Assembly (NCBI RefSeq): GCF_000004075.3
Contig: NC_026655.2
Location: 4,030,001 to 4,094,000 of the forward strand
DNA: 64,000 bases
Reading direction: 5' to 3'
Source: Cucumis sativus
Lineage: Eukaryota > Streptophyta > Magnoliopsida > Cucurbitales > Cucurbitaceae
Part shown: piece by piece, positions 37,787 to 50,473 of the stretch
Layout: the number at the start of each line of letters is the position of its first letter
Position numbering within the stretch: the stretch's first letter is position 1
The notes under the pieces: model-generated
Seen by the model: the letters and a program-made list of their open reading frames with translations, nothing else
Database searches by the model: none
Told to the model about the DNA's origin: nothing
Translations under genes and position numbers: made by a program

Positions 37787-40700
37787 CTAATGACTCTTGA
37801 TTTCTGAGAATTCTTCAAAATGCTTTGATGCTTCGAACCGAGCTGTGTAACCGACGGTTGTGTGTCGTAATGATCTCTGTCTCACTACTTGACAGTATTC
37901 CGGATCGTTCAACTGTCCGTCAGCTTTTATCCATTGAATCATTTGATGATACATTGGGAAGAATCGCATTTGGATCGATGCAAAGATGAAGTATGGAAGA
38001 AGGGAAGCTCCCAGAGCCAATAGTGTGAGGATCCAAAACGATGGTGCTGGAGCGCATGCCTCGATGAATACCTGAAATGCTGTGGTTGATATAGTTGGGT
38101 TTATAGCTCCATATGCCATGAGGAATAAGTACCAAAGTACGATGCTGCCCCAGATGAAGAGATGTTGAATATATGTGAAGTAACTGATGGACAATGCCAT
38201 TTGGCAGTTTACAACCCAAACAACACAAGTGTACATGGTGACACCAAGAATTTCCAGCCCGACGACCTCTCCGCTGTTGCGGAAAGCTTGATAGTCCATT
38301 GCCCCAACACAAAAGAAGAATATGATGACAGAACTGAGTAGCCCATTGAACACCCATCCAAAAATTCGAACCCAACTAAATAACACATTTTGGACACCTT
38401 CTTGGTATAGAAGTGAGAACTGAAGATGCAAAAATATAGAAGGCAATAAGCCATTTGATATTGTATATAAGAAGGGCAAAAGATTGCATGAAACAAATAA
38501 AGGAAAGTTGAACTTACCTTAAGACAGTACCGGGATGAGACGTCTTGGTCAAACACTCCCAATGCAATCACAGGGAGAGAAGTAAAGAAGACGTTATACA
38601 GCGAAAGGAACCAGTCGTTGTATACAGTTTGGCCGGAGAATGATGCATACATCTCAAAGAAGAATAAAGTGAACCCAAAAACAATGTTCTTGTAGAAGAA
38701 ATAGCATATCTGTCATATATAAAACCTGATCAGTTTGACATATTTCAACGATTTTCAAGCTAAAAATGATGTTGAGACTGTACAGTTGCACATTAATCTA
38801 GATGATTCTCACTAAAAAGCTAATATCAAGTAATATTTATAAATCATAATGTACCATGGATGAGATCCTTCTGTAACACCAATGACCATGCACAAGGAGC
38901 AGCCGCTCCAAGTATCGAAACTGTGCGATTGCAATATCACTTGACATGACTGCCTGAAATTCAGAAAGATATGAAATATAAAACAAAACTGAGATGAATG
39001 AAAACTTTTTGTTATCACTCCAGCTGGGATCTGTTTTAAATTTACCTGCATCCCTTCTACACCACTAATACCGATCCCGATATCCGCTTCTTGGATCATT
39101 CCGACATCGTTTGCACCATCACCAACTGCTAGAGTGGTGCTGCCTGTCTTAACCTTAACCATTTGGGTAACCTGCATTTATGCAAGATTGCATCAAATTA
39201 GACTTCTACTTCTAATTTCTTGGTTTAAGTATGCTTGAGAAGGTATGCTTACTTGTGCTTTCTGTTTAGGAGAAGATCTGCAGCATATAACTGAAGCACA
39301 ACCAATGGCAAGCTCCAGAAACAGGTCCTTCACATCATCCTCCAAAGCATAGGTGAGGGACTTTCCATCAATTATCAAAGCCAATGTTTCTGGGGTTTCG
39401 GTCGAGGATGTAAGTAATGCTTTCGCATCAGTTATTTGTTGAATCACACTTGTTTTAAACGCCTGAAATCAGCAATGTCCCATCAGTACCAAAACTCGTA
39501 CTGCTTTTGACAAGATAGTTAGTTAGATTTGGAATCTGACACAACAGAGTTTCCATTACAAAAGAACAAAGATTCTACATTATAGTATAAATTGCAACAT
39601 GTAAACATTAGCTAATTATAAAGCAACAACTGCAGGTTTGTCATTTAGTTTGTGAATCTGATCTATTTACCTTGATAGCTGCAGATTTGTGAACATCTTC
39701 GACTTTGTCTAAGGCTTTTCCTTCTGGAGTCTCTGAACTGATAATTATTTGCTTCATTCCTTGTCTAAGTAAACTGCAGGCGAAGCTGAAAAGAGAACGT
39801 TCGGGTTTGAAACAAGAAGCTGTTAGCATGTTGAACATTTACATGAAGTGGTGTGCGTTGGCGCTTAGAAAAAGTTGTATAGATTATGCTTACCCAATGT
39901 TGATGGCTGTTTCCATCTTATCACCAGTCAGAACCCATATTTTAATTCCGGCCTGAGCAAGTTTGTCTATGCATTCAGGGACCTACAAAGACAAAACAGT
40001 CAATAACTTGTAAGTTTTTCATCTTCATATGGTATGAGTTTATTAGTTTCATTGTTTGAATAAGGCAAACTACTCATAAGAAGTGATTTAAGTTTTTCAT
40101 GGCTTAATTCATACCCCATTTTGAAGCTTATCTTCAACTGCTGTAGCACCAAGAAGAATCAAATCTTTCTCAATGCTTTCTGTCAACTGATCGATTATGT
40201 CATCACGACCTGTGCTCACCGTGTTTTTCGCTTTGATGAACTCTTGATGAAATGCATTAAACTCCTCCTCTTTCAGCTCACGATATGCTAGAACCAAAGT
40301 TCTTAAACCAGCATCAGCATACTCATTGATGTGCACCTTTGTTTGTTCTTCAAACTCATTTCCATTCTTTGCAAGTCTTTCAAACATAACACTACATTTC
40401 AAGGGAAAAAGAACATGAGCTAAAATGTCTTAACAACAAAGAAAATAGATCACTATTATATGCATGGGAGAACATAATGTTTAAGTTTACCAACCTGTCA
40501 GCTCCTTTACAAAGAAGTAGTAGTTTTCCCTTTGAATCTCTTATAATCACAGACATCCGTTTTCTTGTGCTATTAAACTCCAAAACATCCAGTAGCTGAT
40601 ATGATCTGCAAACCCATAGTCATAAAACTCAAAGTAAATAGACGATTGGGAAATTGGGAGAACAATCATAAAGATGACGGAAAATTATTCTATAAACTCA

Positions 40701-42544
40701 CGGTGAACTGACCTTTCAACTTTTTTAGCTGAGGTCGGATCGAACTCCCGTAATGAAATGCTTGTCTGACTCCTTTCATAGAACTCGAAACCGAATTCTC
40801 TGGCTGCAATCACGAAAGCTGCCTCATCTGGTGATTCAGCTTCATAAGATATTTTTCCAGTTTCCTCATCAATTTCGGGCAATGCAGTATGGCAAATAGC
40901 CAAAAGCTGTAGGAACTTCTGGATTACATTGGCTCGAGGCTCCTTCACCCAATTACCATCCATCATTCTTTCGTCCTTGAAATTGAACCCTTTAACGAAT
41001 GTTTTTTCGCCGCTAAGACGTGCATTGTCGGCCCCAAAGTTTTGAGGTAAAGTTGACTCCTTTCTTCTCGCAAGAGCTCTCTCTACTTCTGTAATTCCTC
41101 GCCCGTACGCGGTACCGCCCACCGAACACTTGATAAACTCCATTGAATTGCAAGTCAATGTACCCGTTTTATCGGAAAGAATAGTGTCAACTTGGCCAAG
41201 CTCTTCATTCAAATTTGACGTACGGGCATGAGCTGGCTTATCAGTTTCCTCATGGTACATATGTAGATCTTGGTTGATGAAGACACTCTGCAGAACTTTG
41301 ACAATTTCAATGGACACATACAATGATATGGGAATCAAATAGCTAAAAAGCATAAGAGCAGTCAAAAACTGCAATACTGCTGCAGCTGGAGCATTTTTGG
41401 GGTCGTAATATATTGTGGTATCATCTGGCCGTAGGTACCATCTCGTAGCTCTTCCATTTTCTAAATCGTCTCTAGTCTTAACACCAAAGAAAATTGACCC
41501 AACAACTGATAACAAAACCAAGACACCAAACAGAAAGAACACAATCTTATCCATCCTTTTCTCAATCTTGCTTCTCTTGGAAGGAGGATCTGTTGAGTTC
41601 TGAATAACCTTTGTATCGTGACCAGTGAAAATCACCACCCCGTATACAAAATCCGTGTTTCGGAGCTTTGAGTCTCGAAGAAGAAGTTGTTGAGGGCTGA
41701 GGGGATGTTGTTGTTCTTCAAGCAACATACTACCTACGAAGGAATACAAATTGGCATTGGGGTCTTCACATTTTATTGTAGCCTTGAAATTTTGGAAGCT
41801 TGAATCATCATGTAAGTTCGAGCTTGCTTCTAATGCGTTTTTCAGTTTCAAATTTGTTTCTCCATCAAGATTCATCGTCTCGACGTAGCAAATCGCTTCC
41901 TCATAACTCGACGAAAGTAAAATGAGATCAGCAGGGAAGAATTCATCCTTCTCCACTCTAACTACATGCCCAACTCTCAAGTCCATCCATTTAGTCTCAA
42001 CAAACTCACCATCTTCGATATGTACTTTCACTTTCCTGTTATTCATTTCCATATCCTGAAAACATTTACCACAAAAAAAAAAAAAATTACAGAAGGAAAA
42101 GCTTTGAGCAGTGGTTCTAAGCTGACAATAGAAAGATTACAAATTCACCTGTTTGGTTCTCCTCCAATCTTCAAGAGCTTCTTTGCCCATGGTGACTCCA
42201 ATTACAACAACAAGAGGAAGAACATTGCTGACAGGCGAATATGGCGAAAGAGGGCTAAAGGATAGCAAAGCACAAAGAAGGAAATACAAGTTGGCAACCC
42301 TTCTGAATTGCTCAAACAATGATTTGGGGAAGAATGAAGCAACGGTATACTTGGAAGTTTTGACATAATTGCCTCCATAGTTAAGTAGATTAGCCTCAAA
42401 ACTATCTGGATCGTTACAGTAAACTACCCTTGAGAATCCGGGCCCTCCAATTAAAGAGTGTTCATCTTTGAATGAAGCTCTACCACAAGGAAAAGCGTGA
42501 ATCCTTCTGAAATGTTGCTTCCTTCTTTTTCTACCACTCCCCAT
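37787..42544 (-). CDS. Phospholipid-transporting P4-ATPase, ALA9/10-type (copy B)
   Basis: Duplicate of the flippase at 22935-27623. Exons: 42544-42149, 42055-40713, 40605-40495, 40391-40115, 39982-39894, 39785-39671, 39462-39253, 39171-39046, 38953-38855, 38709-38518 and 38419-37787. Every exon length is identical to copy A, so it also encodes 1196 residues with no lesion. DGET, DKTGTLT (Asp427), TGDKMETA and GDGANDVGM are all intact. Differences from copy A are few and mostly conservative, for example Gly146 to Glu (HIEDGEF), TTTYYNPK to [13 protein letters not shown] to FGVLV, and PYFVFGS to PYFIFAS. Splice sites are conserved. Intron 6 has 99 extra bases. The upstream GAA tract is expanded relative to copy A. 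Both copies are likely functional, and no sign of pseudogenisation is seen. Confidence 0.95.
39489..39587 (-). other. 99-base indel in intron 6 of ALA-B
   Basis: Present in ALA-B and absent from the same point of ALA-A (24672). The extra segment is bounded by AGTA on both sides, and ALA-A keeps one AGTA. This fits a microhomology deletion in copy A or a small insertion in copy B. Confidence 0.8.
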
Positions 42545-42689
42545 TTATAAATCCAACTATACCTTCTAGTTCAAACCCTTCCGTTGCTGCAAAAGAATAG
42601 CAAAACTTAAACTAACAAAAATGTCTCAAAACTTTTCTAATCCTATTTTTTAATGGTTGGTTGATGTAGAAATAGATGAAACAGATGTA

Positions 42690-42740
42690 GAAGAAGAAGA
42701 AGAAGAAGAAGAAGAAGAAGAAGAAGAAGAAGAAGAAGAA
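42690..42740. repeat. (GAA)17 microsatellite upstream of ALA-B
   Basis: Perfect GAA tract of 17 units about 145 bases upstream of the ALA-B ATG; it reads as CTT in the gene's direction. At the same place ALA-A has only four units (27748-27759). It is probably in the promoter or 5' UTR. Confidence 0.92.
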
Positions 42741-42975
42741 AGCTAAAATAGAATGTAGAATGAGAAATGGGGTCTTAGAGACAATCTGAAACCCCCAAAA
42801 ATGATTATGTAAGAATAGATAGCTGCTCAGGACACAAAAGGGGTTAAAAGTGAAAAGAAGGAAAAAGTATAGAGAGCTAAAATAGAATGTAGAAGCAGAA
42901 ATGGGGTCTTAAAGACAATTTGAAACCTCCAAAAATGATTATGTAAGAACAGATAGCCGCTCAGGATACAAAAGG
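42741..42975. repeat. 101 bp direct repeat upstream of ALA-B
   Basis: Copies at 42741-42841 and 42875-42975, equivalent to the pair at 27760-27994 in unit A, with the same 33-base spacer. Both begin AGCTAAAATAG. Confidence 0.85.
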
Positions 42976-44090
42976 CAGATTCTATGAAACAGAGCAGTTT
43001 AATACTGTTCATATCTTCCCTCTTTCCATTTACAAGCCCTCGGATTTGACTAATACCTCCAAGACGGCAAATCAGAGATGGGTTTTCGTTTTTTTTTTTT
43101 TTTTCTTTTTCCTTACAATCAAATCCTAAAAAGTAAAACACAAAAACAAACCCAACCCACAATGAGATATTGAAACCTCACCATTTTTCTTTTCCCTCTG
43201 GCTGCTGCTAAAACAAAAACGAAAGAGCTGGAACCTCACGTCAACGGCCAAACCAAAGACTTTTCAGAAGCGTTGACAAAGCCTTTTTTGCCTTCTTCTT
43301 CAAGTCAAATTTTTTTATCTTAGCTCAAAAGGATAAAGATTTTGCAGATGAAACCACAATAGTAAATCTGGGTTGAGCATATTGGTCTTTGTTTCGCTCT
43401 GTTCTTCTTCTTTTTTTTTCAAAGACAACAAGAAATGTGGTTGAAGACTTGAAGAAACTGAAAGCAATCTAATAAATGAAGGTTTCCTTTAAAAGTTAAA
43501 AAAAGTTCACTACAGATTGAGTAGTATTGACTAGTGAGTAGAAAAATTTATGATCTGACTCTCTAACCCAGTTAGAAATTTCCTGTCAAGATTACAAAAT
43601 TAAATTTTATAAAAAAAAAAAATCAAAAGAAAAATAACACACTGTTTTTTTCCTAAAAACAAGCGAATCATGAGATGCTTCGTGTTAGAAATGGAGACGT
43701 AAATAGTTAAAAGAAAATGACAGTTAAAGTGCAAGTGAGGGTGAGATGGAGGAAGAGAAGGAGAGGATCTAGGGAATATCTATTATTTATTTATTCATTT
43801 ACAAAACTTAAAATTGTTAAAAATATTGAAGAAGAAGAAGATGGCGGATGATGCTGCGTTGGGTTAGGATCAAACTGAACCATTCCCATGCTTCAAATAT
43901 TATCTTATTTAATCTCTCTCCACATTCTCATTAATTACCCTTATTATTAATACCCAAAATACCCTTCTTCTTTATTTAATGAATGGCTTTTTTTGTCAAC
44001 ATGTGAGCTTGAATTATCTTCTTCCTTACGGATGAGTGAGTGCACACAACGACGACTTTTTCCACACATCTTTAGTCTGGAAAATCATTT
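42976..44090. other. ALA-B upstream region shared with unit A
   Basis: Collinear with 27995-29100 in unit A. No conserved open frame. Contains homopolymer T and A runs not shared with unit A (43090-43106 and 43608-43622). Confidence 0.5.
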
Positions 44091-44860
44091 CTTTAAATCA
44101 TGATTATAAAAAACTAATCATAAGCCTGCAGATGATCGGGTCCGTTTAATAAATTACACGTTTCGGTTCTTTTTGTTTAATAGATTTTCTGTAATGGATC
44201 TAATTTCGAAAGTTGTATTGTTAAAATTTTGTGATGAAAGTTGAGTTTTTACAAATTCATTGTTTAACCTTCTGTTTTGGGAAAACTCTACGTTTAGCGT
44301 TTTTCATACTTTTTTACACGTAAATTTCTTTTTCCGAAAGTTTCGCCATCAAAGACAATTGGGATTCTTTTTCCACGAAATTTCTCGCCACTGACGTTCG
44401 TGATGACGACGTTCCTCTCAAAAGCGTCAAATTCTTTTTATTCACGTCTCTACAGTATAGTATCTTCACTTGATTTTTTTTCTAAAAAAATCTCATGTTA
44501 CATCAATATCTTTTGTTTTTCTTCAAGCTAATATATCTTCGGCAACAGGACTAAAATTGTTTATTCTTCTTCCACAATCTCATGTTAAACCATAATTAGA
44601 GATTTTTCATGTTAAACAGAAAGAGCTTTATATATAAAACTGAAGAAGAAGAAGAAGAAGAAGAAGAAATGGAATCAAAATCCATAAATTTTGTACATTG
44701 AGCTACATTGAAAGCAAACGAAGTGGGGAGTAATGAAAGCTTACCGGTACTGGGCAGTGGAGATTAGGTGGGCTGTGGGAACGATGCTTTTGAGAACTGT
44801 GCCGGAGATGGTGACTGCGCCGATGATGCTCCCCCTTTAGCGTGGGGCGTGGGGGTGGGT
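44091..44860. other. Unit B-specific block with coding-like fragments
   Basis: Inserted between TCTGGAAAATC and GGGGTGGGTAGTGATG, which are nearly adjacent in unit A (29105-29130). On the minus strand at about 44740-44833 an open stretch reads GSIIGAVTISG, VLKSIVPTAHLI and STAQYR, then a GTAAGC donor. On the plus strand at about 44327-44460 an open stretch reads DNWDSFSTKF, LATDVRDDDV and PLKSVKFF. Neither has a start, a partner exon or a family that I recognise. The block may hold gene fragments captured by a transposon or remnants of an ancestral gene lost from unit A. Confidence 0.35.
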
Positions 44861-46199
44861 AGTGATGTGTTTGCGTGATGGTGGAGGGAATGAAGGAAGA
44901 AAAAAGACGATGACCCTAAATTCCATTTATATATATAGTTTTCAAAATTTTATTGTTTGGAGGGTTTGCAGGCATGGGTTCTAAGTTCTAAGGATTGGAT
45001 CTTTTTGTATTAGAAAAGGAAAAGGATATTTGATAAAGTGTATGAGAGGGCGAGAATTGCATAGCCGGAGGAAGGCACGACGTAGACTCGTCACGCGATG
45101 GGTTAATTTATGCGGTCAATTATTATTGTTATTAGGATATCTCTATGTAGTTTTAGTAAATTTAAAAATCACTCATTAATGCTTAGTGTGGAAAATTGTT
45201 CGTGGGACCTCTTAGGTCCGGAATTTTCAATTTCTTTTATTTGTTACGTAACACATTGGATCTTACAAAATTGACAAAAAAAAAACAAAAAAAAAAAAAT
45301 CATAACACTTCTCTCCTTCATACAGTAAATTTGATAAATACGTACTGAAACACTAATTTGATACTAATCAGCTTTTAAATTTGCTATTGTTACAATTTTA
45401 AAAAATAAGTAACATCAATCTTTTATCATAATTTTTGTGTTATTTTTTAAAGTTAAACATATTTATACATGTTTTTTTTTCCTTTGAAAATAATTATTTT
45501 GGTAAAAGTTAAGTGCACAAAATGAAGTATACAATTTATACGAGGACTAAAATTGAAAACTTTAAATATGAGAAATGATATTTTATTTAAGAAAATTGTC
45601 AAAAATAATAAATTTGACAAAAAAATTTACAAGTTATAACAAAATTTCAAATTTTATCAATAACAAACATTTGATAACGAGTGATATTCTTTTATTGTAA
45701 ATATTTTAATTTATTTTACTATTTTGTAAATATTTTAATTTATTTTGCTATTTTTTAAAAATGCTCATTTTGTTCGTTTGTTTTTAGGTCATTTGCCAAT
45801 TATTTTAACTTTGTTTTTTGAATTGGCATGATACAATGAAAATGAAACTATTTATAAAATATAAAAAAAAATGAATAATATATTTTTGTTTTGCTTTATT
45901 ACGTAAATAATTTTATTTTTTTATTTTTTTCAAAATGTTTCTGGTTTTTTTTTTTTTCTATCTTTCAAAATTTTGAAAAATAAATATCTTATTCAATAAA
46001 TTTATAGATATACTAAATTTTAAAATTAAGGATACATCAATTAATTATCAATTGTTTGTAGATCTTTGAAAGATGTAGCTATTAGACACATAATTAAAAT
46101 TCCAATAATCTAATATTATACACAAAATGATAAGTTGAAAACCCTAAACATTGAAATTGGAATAAAAATCATTACACAATTAAGGATATACAAACAGTA
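44861..46199. other. Unit B intergenic DNA
   Basis: Contains the degraded ATGGGTTCTAAGTTCTAA block shared with unit A (44975-45105), then A/T-rich DNA with a MITE at about 45.6 kb. No gene. Confidence 0.5.
45597..45775. repeat. MITE relative of the 3.3 kb and 50.5 kb elements
   Basis: The right end (GTAAATATTTTAATTTATT, then TTGCTATTTTTTAAAAA) matches the right end of the element at 3297-3459. The left end carries the inverted counterpart (TTTACAAGTTATAACAAAA). Internally, the right-end motif GTAAATATTTTAATTTATTT is duplicated in tandem (about 45697-45750). No coding capacity. Confidence 0.5.
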
Positions 46200-49046
46200 A
46201 TAATAGAAAGAAATTAGGGGTTGATGGGAGTGGGCAAATGGTAGGATTTAGGGAATGGGTGAAGGAGTTGGGTGAGAGTTGTTGGATTTTTAGATGTATC
46301 CAATGGATGATATTAAATCTTCATTCAACTCTATGCCCCCACCATATAATATAAAGTTTCACATTAATGGAATGTGACAATTTTGATAATATATACCTTC
46401 CAACTTTGAAAATTGCTGCACCTTGTTCTATGACCCCCCCAAAAAAATGATTGTAATTAAAAGGACCAAATTCCTTTAAGGTTTTTTCTAATTCAAAACT
46501 ATACTTTAAATTGCAAATTCAACTAATTTTCATGTATATATACCTCTGCCTCTTAAAAATATGCAGGGACCATATATAGAACTAGAAGAGTTATATTAAT
46601 TAAGATGGAAATTAATCACATTATGTTTGTCCAATGAACATGGAATTTGATTATTTATTATTTATTTATTATTATTATTACATTTATTTCAAGTCATTTA
46701 AGGAAGAAAAATATATAGAATTTGTTGCTTTTAATTTCACACACACTATATATATCATGTCAATCATATTTTATTTCAAGTCATTGCAACAAAAATACAT
46801 ATATTGTGGCCTTTTCATTTGTCATTTTCATGTGACATAGCCTTGTTAGGTAGAAAATTAGGTTTCTCTCTCTCTCTTTTTTTTTTTTTGGGATAAATTT
46901 CATAATTCATTTCATTAATACCAACTATTAGATGAAAATTGAACTAGTACAAGACAATAGTACATTATGTATATAAGAAAAAAACACATTAATACAAATT
47001 CACTCATACCCCTTAATATTAATTTTATATATAAGAAAAAATTACTAATTGAATTGTAAAAGAAATTCACCAACCAATACATATAAAAAATGTTAACACG
47101 ATAATATAATTTAGTTGTGACAATAATTAATTATGTCAATCTCGAGGTTACAAATTTCGGTGTCCACTCAAACAATTTATATTTTCATTTTTTTATTTAA
47201 ATATTTTAACCTTTTTTTTTTCTTTACTCCATAATAAGTTTTAATAACTTTATAAAATCGATCCCAATATATTTTTATTTAACTTTAATTAATTAATGTT
47301 AATTGATCTATAATATTTTATTTATATTTATAACACAATATTTCTGAGTATGCATGGTGTAATTATTTGTATACTACATGTTCAAGTTCATGGTATTTTA
47401 CAATAATTTGTGGTTAATATCAAATAAAGTCAACTTAATTAATGGCAATACTAATTAAATTATTTGGTTACATCTAAGTAAATAATAATTGATAGTAGGG
47501 GTATGGTTGAAAATTGGTGAAATATAATCTACTAATTTCAGCTGTTTTTTTTCAATGAAAAACCCTAAAGTTTTTTTTATTATTAATTTTTGGAAAGAAA
47601 CCTTGAAGTTTTATTCTCTTAATGATTCTCTTCAAAATTTGACTTCATAATGCACAATTCAAACTTTTCCACTAAATTAATAATTAAGTCCAAATTTCAA
47701 ACTTAAACTAACTTTTTTATGTTTGTTAGCATAATACCAAACCACACAGCACCAACGACTATTCTCTTTTGATATTATAAACAAATTTAAAAACAATATA
47801 TATGAAATTATTTCTTTACTACAAAAGTAATAATCTTTACTCACAAAGTGAAAAAGTGTAGCAAAAAATTAAATTAAATTATTTTTCCATTTTGTCCAAC
47901 AAAAAAGGGTCAATTTCTTTATATGGGTAGGTGAACTTTAAAATTCAAAACTAAAAAAATGTAAGGTTTGAACTACATTTGAATTATTAGTCAAAATTAA
48001 AAAAAAAAAAACAATTTCTTTTTCGTTTTCAAAACTTAGCTTCATTTGGAAAACATTTGTATGTAATTAGAACAAAGGAATTTGTTTATTAAACAACCAA
48101 GCCTAACATTATTAATCTAACCTAATTTTAGTTTTTTATTTATTGAAAATTTTGACTTGTTTTTTCTCAGTTTATTTATAGTCATCTTTTTTCTTAGGTA
48201 TTTTAATTGTTTGGGGGAAGAAACAAGTTTTTAAAATTAATTAATTTTGTAGTTTTCAAAACCTAACATAAATTTTAAAATCATGAGAAAGTGCCATTCA
48301 AATAAAGAAAATCATAATGTTTACTTTTTTATTTGAATTAGACTATTATATTTGATATTAGAAAAGGCATATTATTAATATTTGTGGTGTAGTTGATTAA
48401 AATATTTGTTGAGCAATCAATGATGATTTTTTGTTTTGAGAGAGATGAATTAGAGAGGATTTGTTAAATGATATTTGCTGCAAAGAGAACTTAGGTGTAA
48501 GCATAATTATAAATTAAGAATATGATCACAAATGGCTTTGGTTCAAATCTTACCCAAACCAATTTGCTTATCTCAATATGCTTTAGCATATATATATCTA
48601 TAAAATGTCACAATCCAACTCCCAAAGTGGTTATCTTATATCCATGCAATATCATTTTAAAAACGAATAAAATAAAACCTAGCTTGTTTTATTACGTGGC
48701 AATATGATCTATATAGCTCTTGAATGTCATAAACTTGTATTATCGATTCTAAGATTTGAGATTGAATTCACGATACTCCACACGTATATGTTATTCAATT
48801 TAGTAAAAAAAATACTAATTTATTTTAATGTGATGTATTAGATCTGTAATGTTTTATATCCATAATCTATAATATGTATCCAGCAGCTAATAAGTTTCTC
48901 CTATGAATGAACCACTGAAAACGAATGTATACTTTGCTTATTTGTAAGAACAATTAGTGGCAGAAAACATAGGAGAATGTTTGGATTATGAATCATGATT
49001 TAACTCTTGGGTCTAGAACGGTACATAAACATATCTAATTCATAGA
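46200..49046. other. Unit B distal non-coding DNA
   Basis: Counterpart of 34380-37385 in unit A. Short open frames here (46634-46840 and 48522-48707) are A/T-rich and not conserved in frame between units, so none is called. Confidence 0.55.
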
Positions 49047-50473
49047 TTTAAAAAACAAATTAATTATTAATGCCTCCTACTTTGAATTTAATTATGTATG
49101 TGAATCATGTTACACTCTTTGGTGTAAGTGTTATTTATGCTTATTTAACTCCCACTAGAAACATTTCAATTAGAATATAACTCCCAAAATTGCAACAAAA
49201 GTACGTAATAAGAAAGTTATCACGACTTTAACTCCTTTCAAATAAATATAAAAGACGGATAAAGATAGAAAAATGAAACATCACTAGAAAAAACAACACA
49301 AATTTTTCTACTATTATTATATCAACATACCCACTAGTAAAGTTTAGTCATACACGTGTAAAAGTTACATATTAACGATTTTAGCAAAAAGCAACCTAAA
49401 GTTGATTACTCGTTTTTAAAGAATACGTACAACTACCTAAATTCAAAATATTCTTTTTATTTCAACTAACTAAATTGAATTTTTGTTTAAAGATGAAAAT
49501 ATATAGTACTATATACGAACATATATATTTTATATATATAAAAAAAAAATGGTACACCCCAAAAGAATACTAAAATAATTTAGACCTAATATTTTACTTT
49601 TAAAAAATAAAGTTAAAATGTAAACCCACTTTATTTAATTATGAACATTGTCGGTAGGTAAAGTAAAAGTGAATGTCTCTCTTGATGAATAGTATCATAC
49701 GATCAATAATTTATAATATAAAGTTTTAGGGTTTGTGGTTCATAGTGTATATATATATATATAATAGCCACAAGCTCAAAGCGTGGCACGAAAATCAAAT
49801 AATTATGCTTTTCTCACACTTACTCGGACCCCACTTTTGCACTCCATTCTTCATTTTAGGTTTACTTTACCCTTCAAAGTCTTTCTATGGTTGAATGATC
49901 TCTTGTTATATCTCTAGACACTTTGAATTATTAGGTGTACTTTAGTTTTTAAGTCTTTCCATGGTTGAATCTCTTCTTATTTAGACTTTGAATTACATAT
50001 TAAATAATTGTATATAATTATGTATATTTACTACTATATAATTAATTAATTAATTTAGAGAAGTGCTTTCTATAAACTAAACTTTTTAATTCCATTGGTT
50101 ATTTGAGTATTCAATTTTACTTTAATTTGTGATAAATTTATACAATTTTTATTTTGTTTATGTATGATGATTTTGATGGAGTCACTAATCAAACACACAA
50201 TTATTTATTATCTTTCTAATTCAAGATTAATACAACTTGGGACGAAAGGATTTGAATTGGAACCTCTTGTTATTGGGTACATACATGTGTTAGTTAAGCT
50301 AAGTATACTTTGACAATTTTGATATATTTAGCTAGACTATAGTTCGCGAGGAAAGATTGTCGAACATTCTAAGTATCAAATAAATTTAATATAAAGTAAT
50401 GCAAAAGAATTTAGAAAAATGAATAGTTACAAATATAGTAATTAGATTCAAAATAATTAAGTATGTAGTAATG
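49047..50473. other. Intergenic region, nothing recognised
   Basis: A/T-rich DNA past the duplication. A short AT tract lies near 49750. No open frame, RNA gene or repeat ends that I can support. Confidence 0.5.

Larger units (their letters stand above)
37470..49046. repeat. Segmental tandem duplication, unit B (ALA-B)
   Basis: Second, shorter unit of the tandem duplication, in the same orientation as 22631-37385. It lacks the CACTA-like insertion and the 2.9 kb block of unit A, and carries its own roughly 770-base block at 44091-44860. Right-end similarity fades at ATATCTAATTCATA (about 49045), matching 37367-37380 in unit A. Confidence 0.9.
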
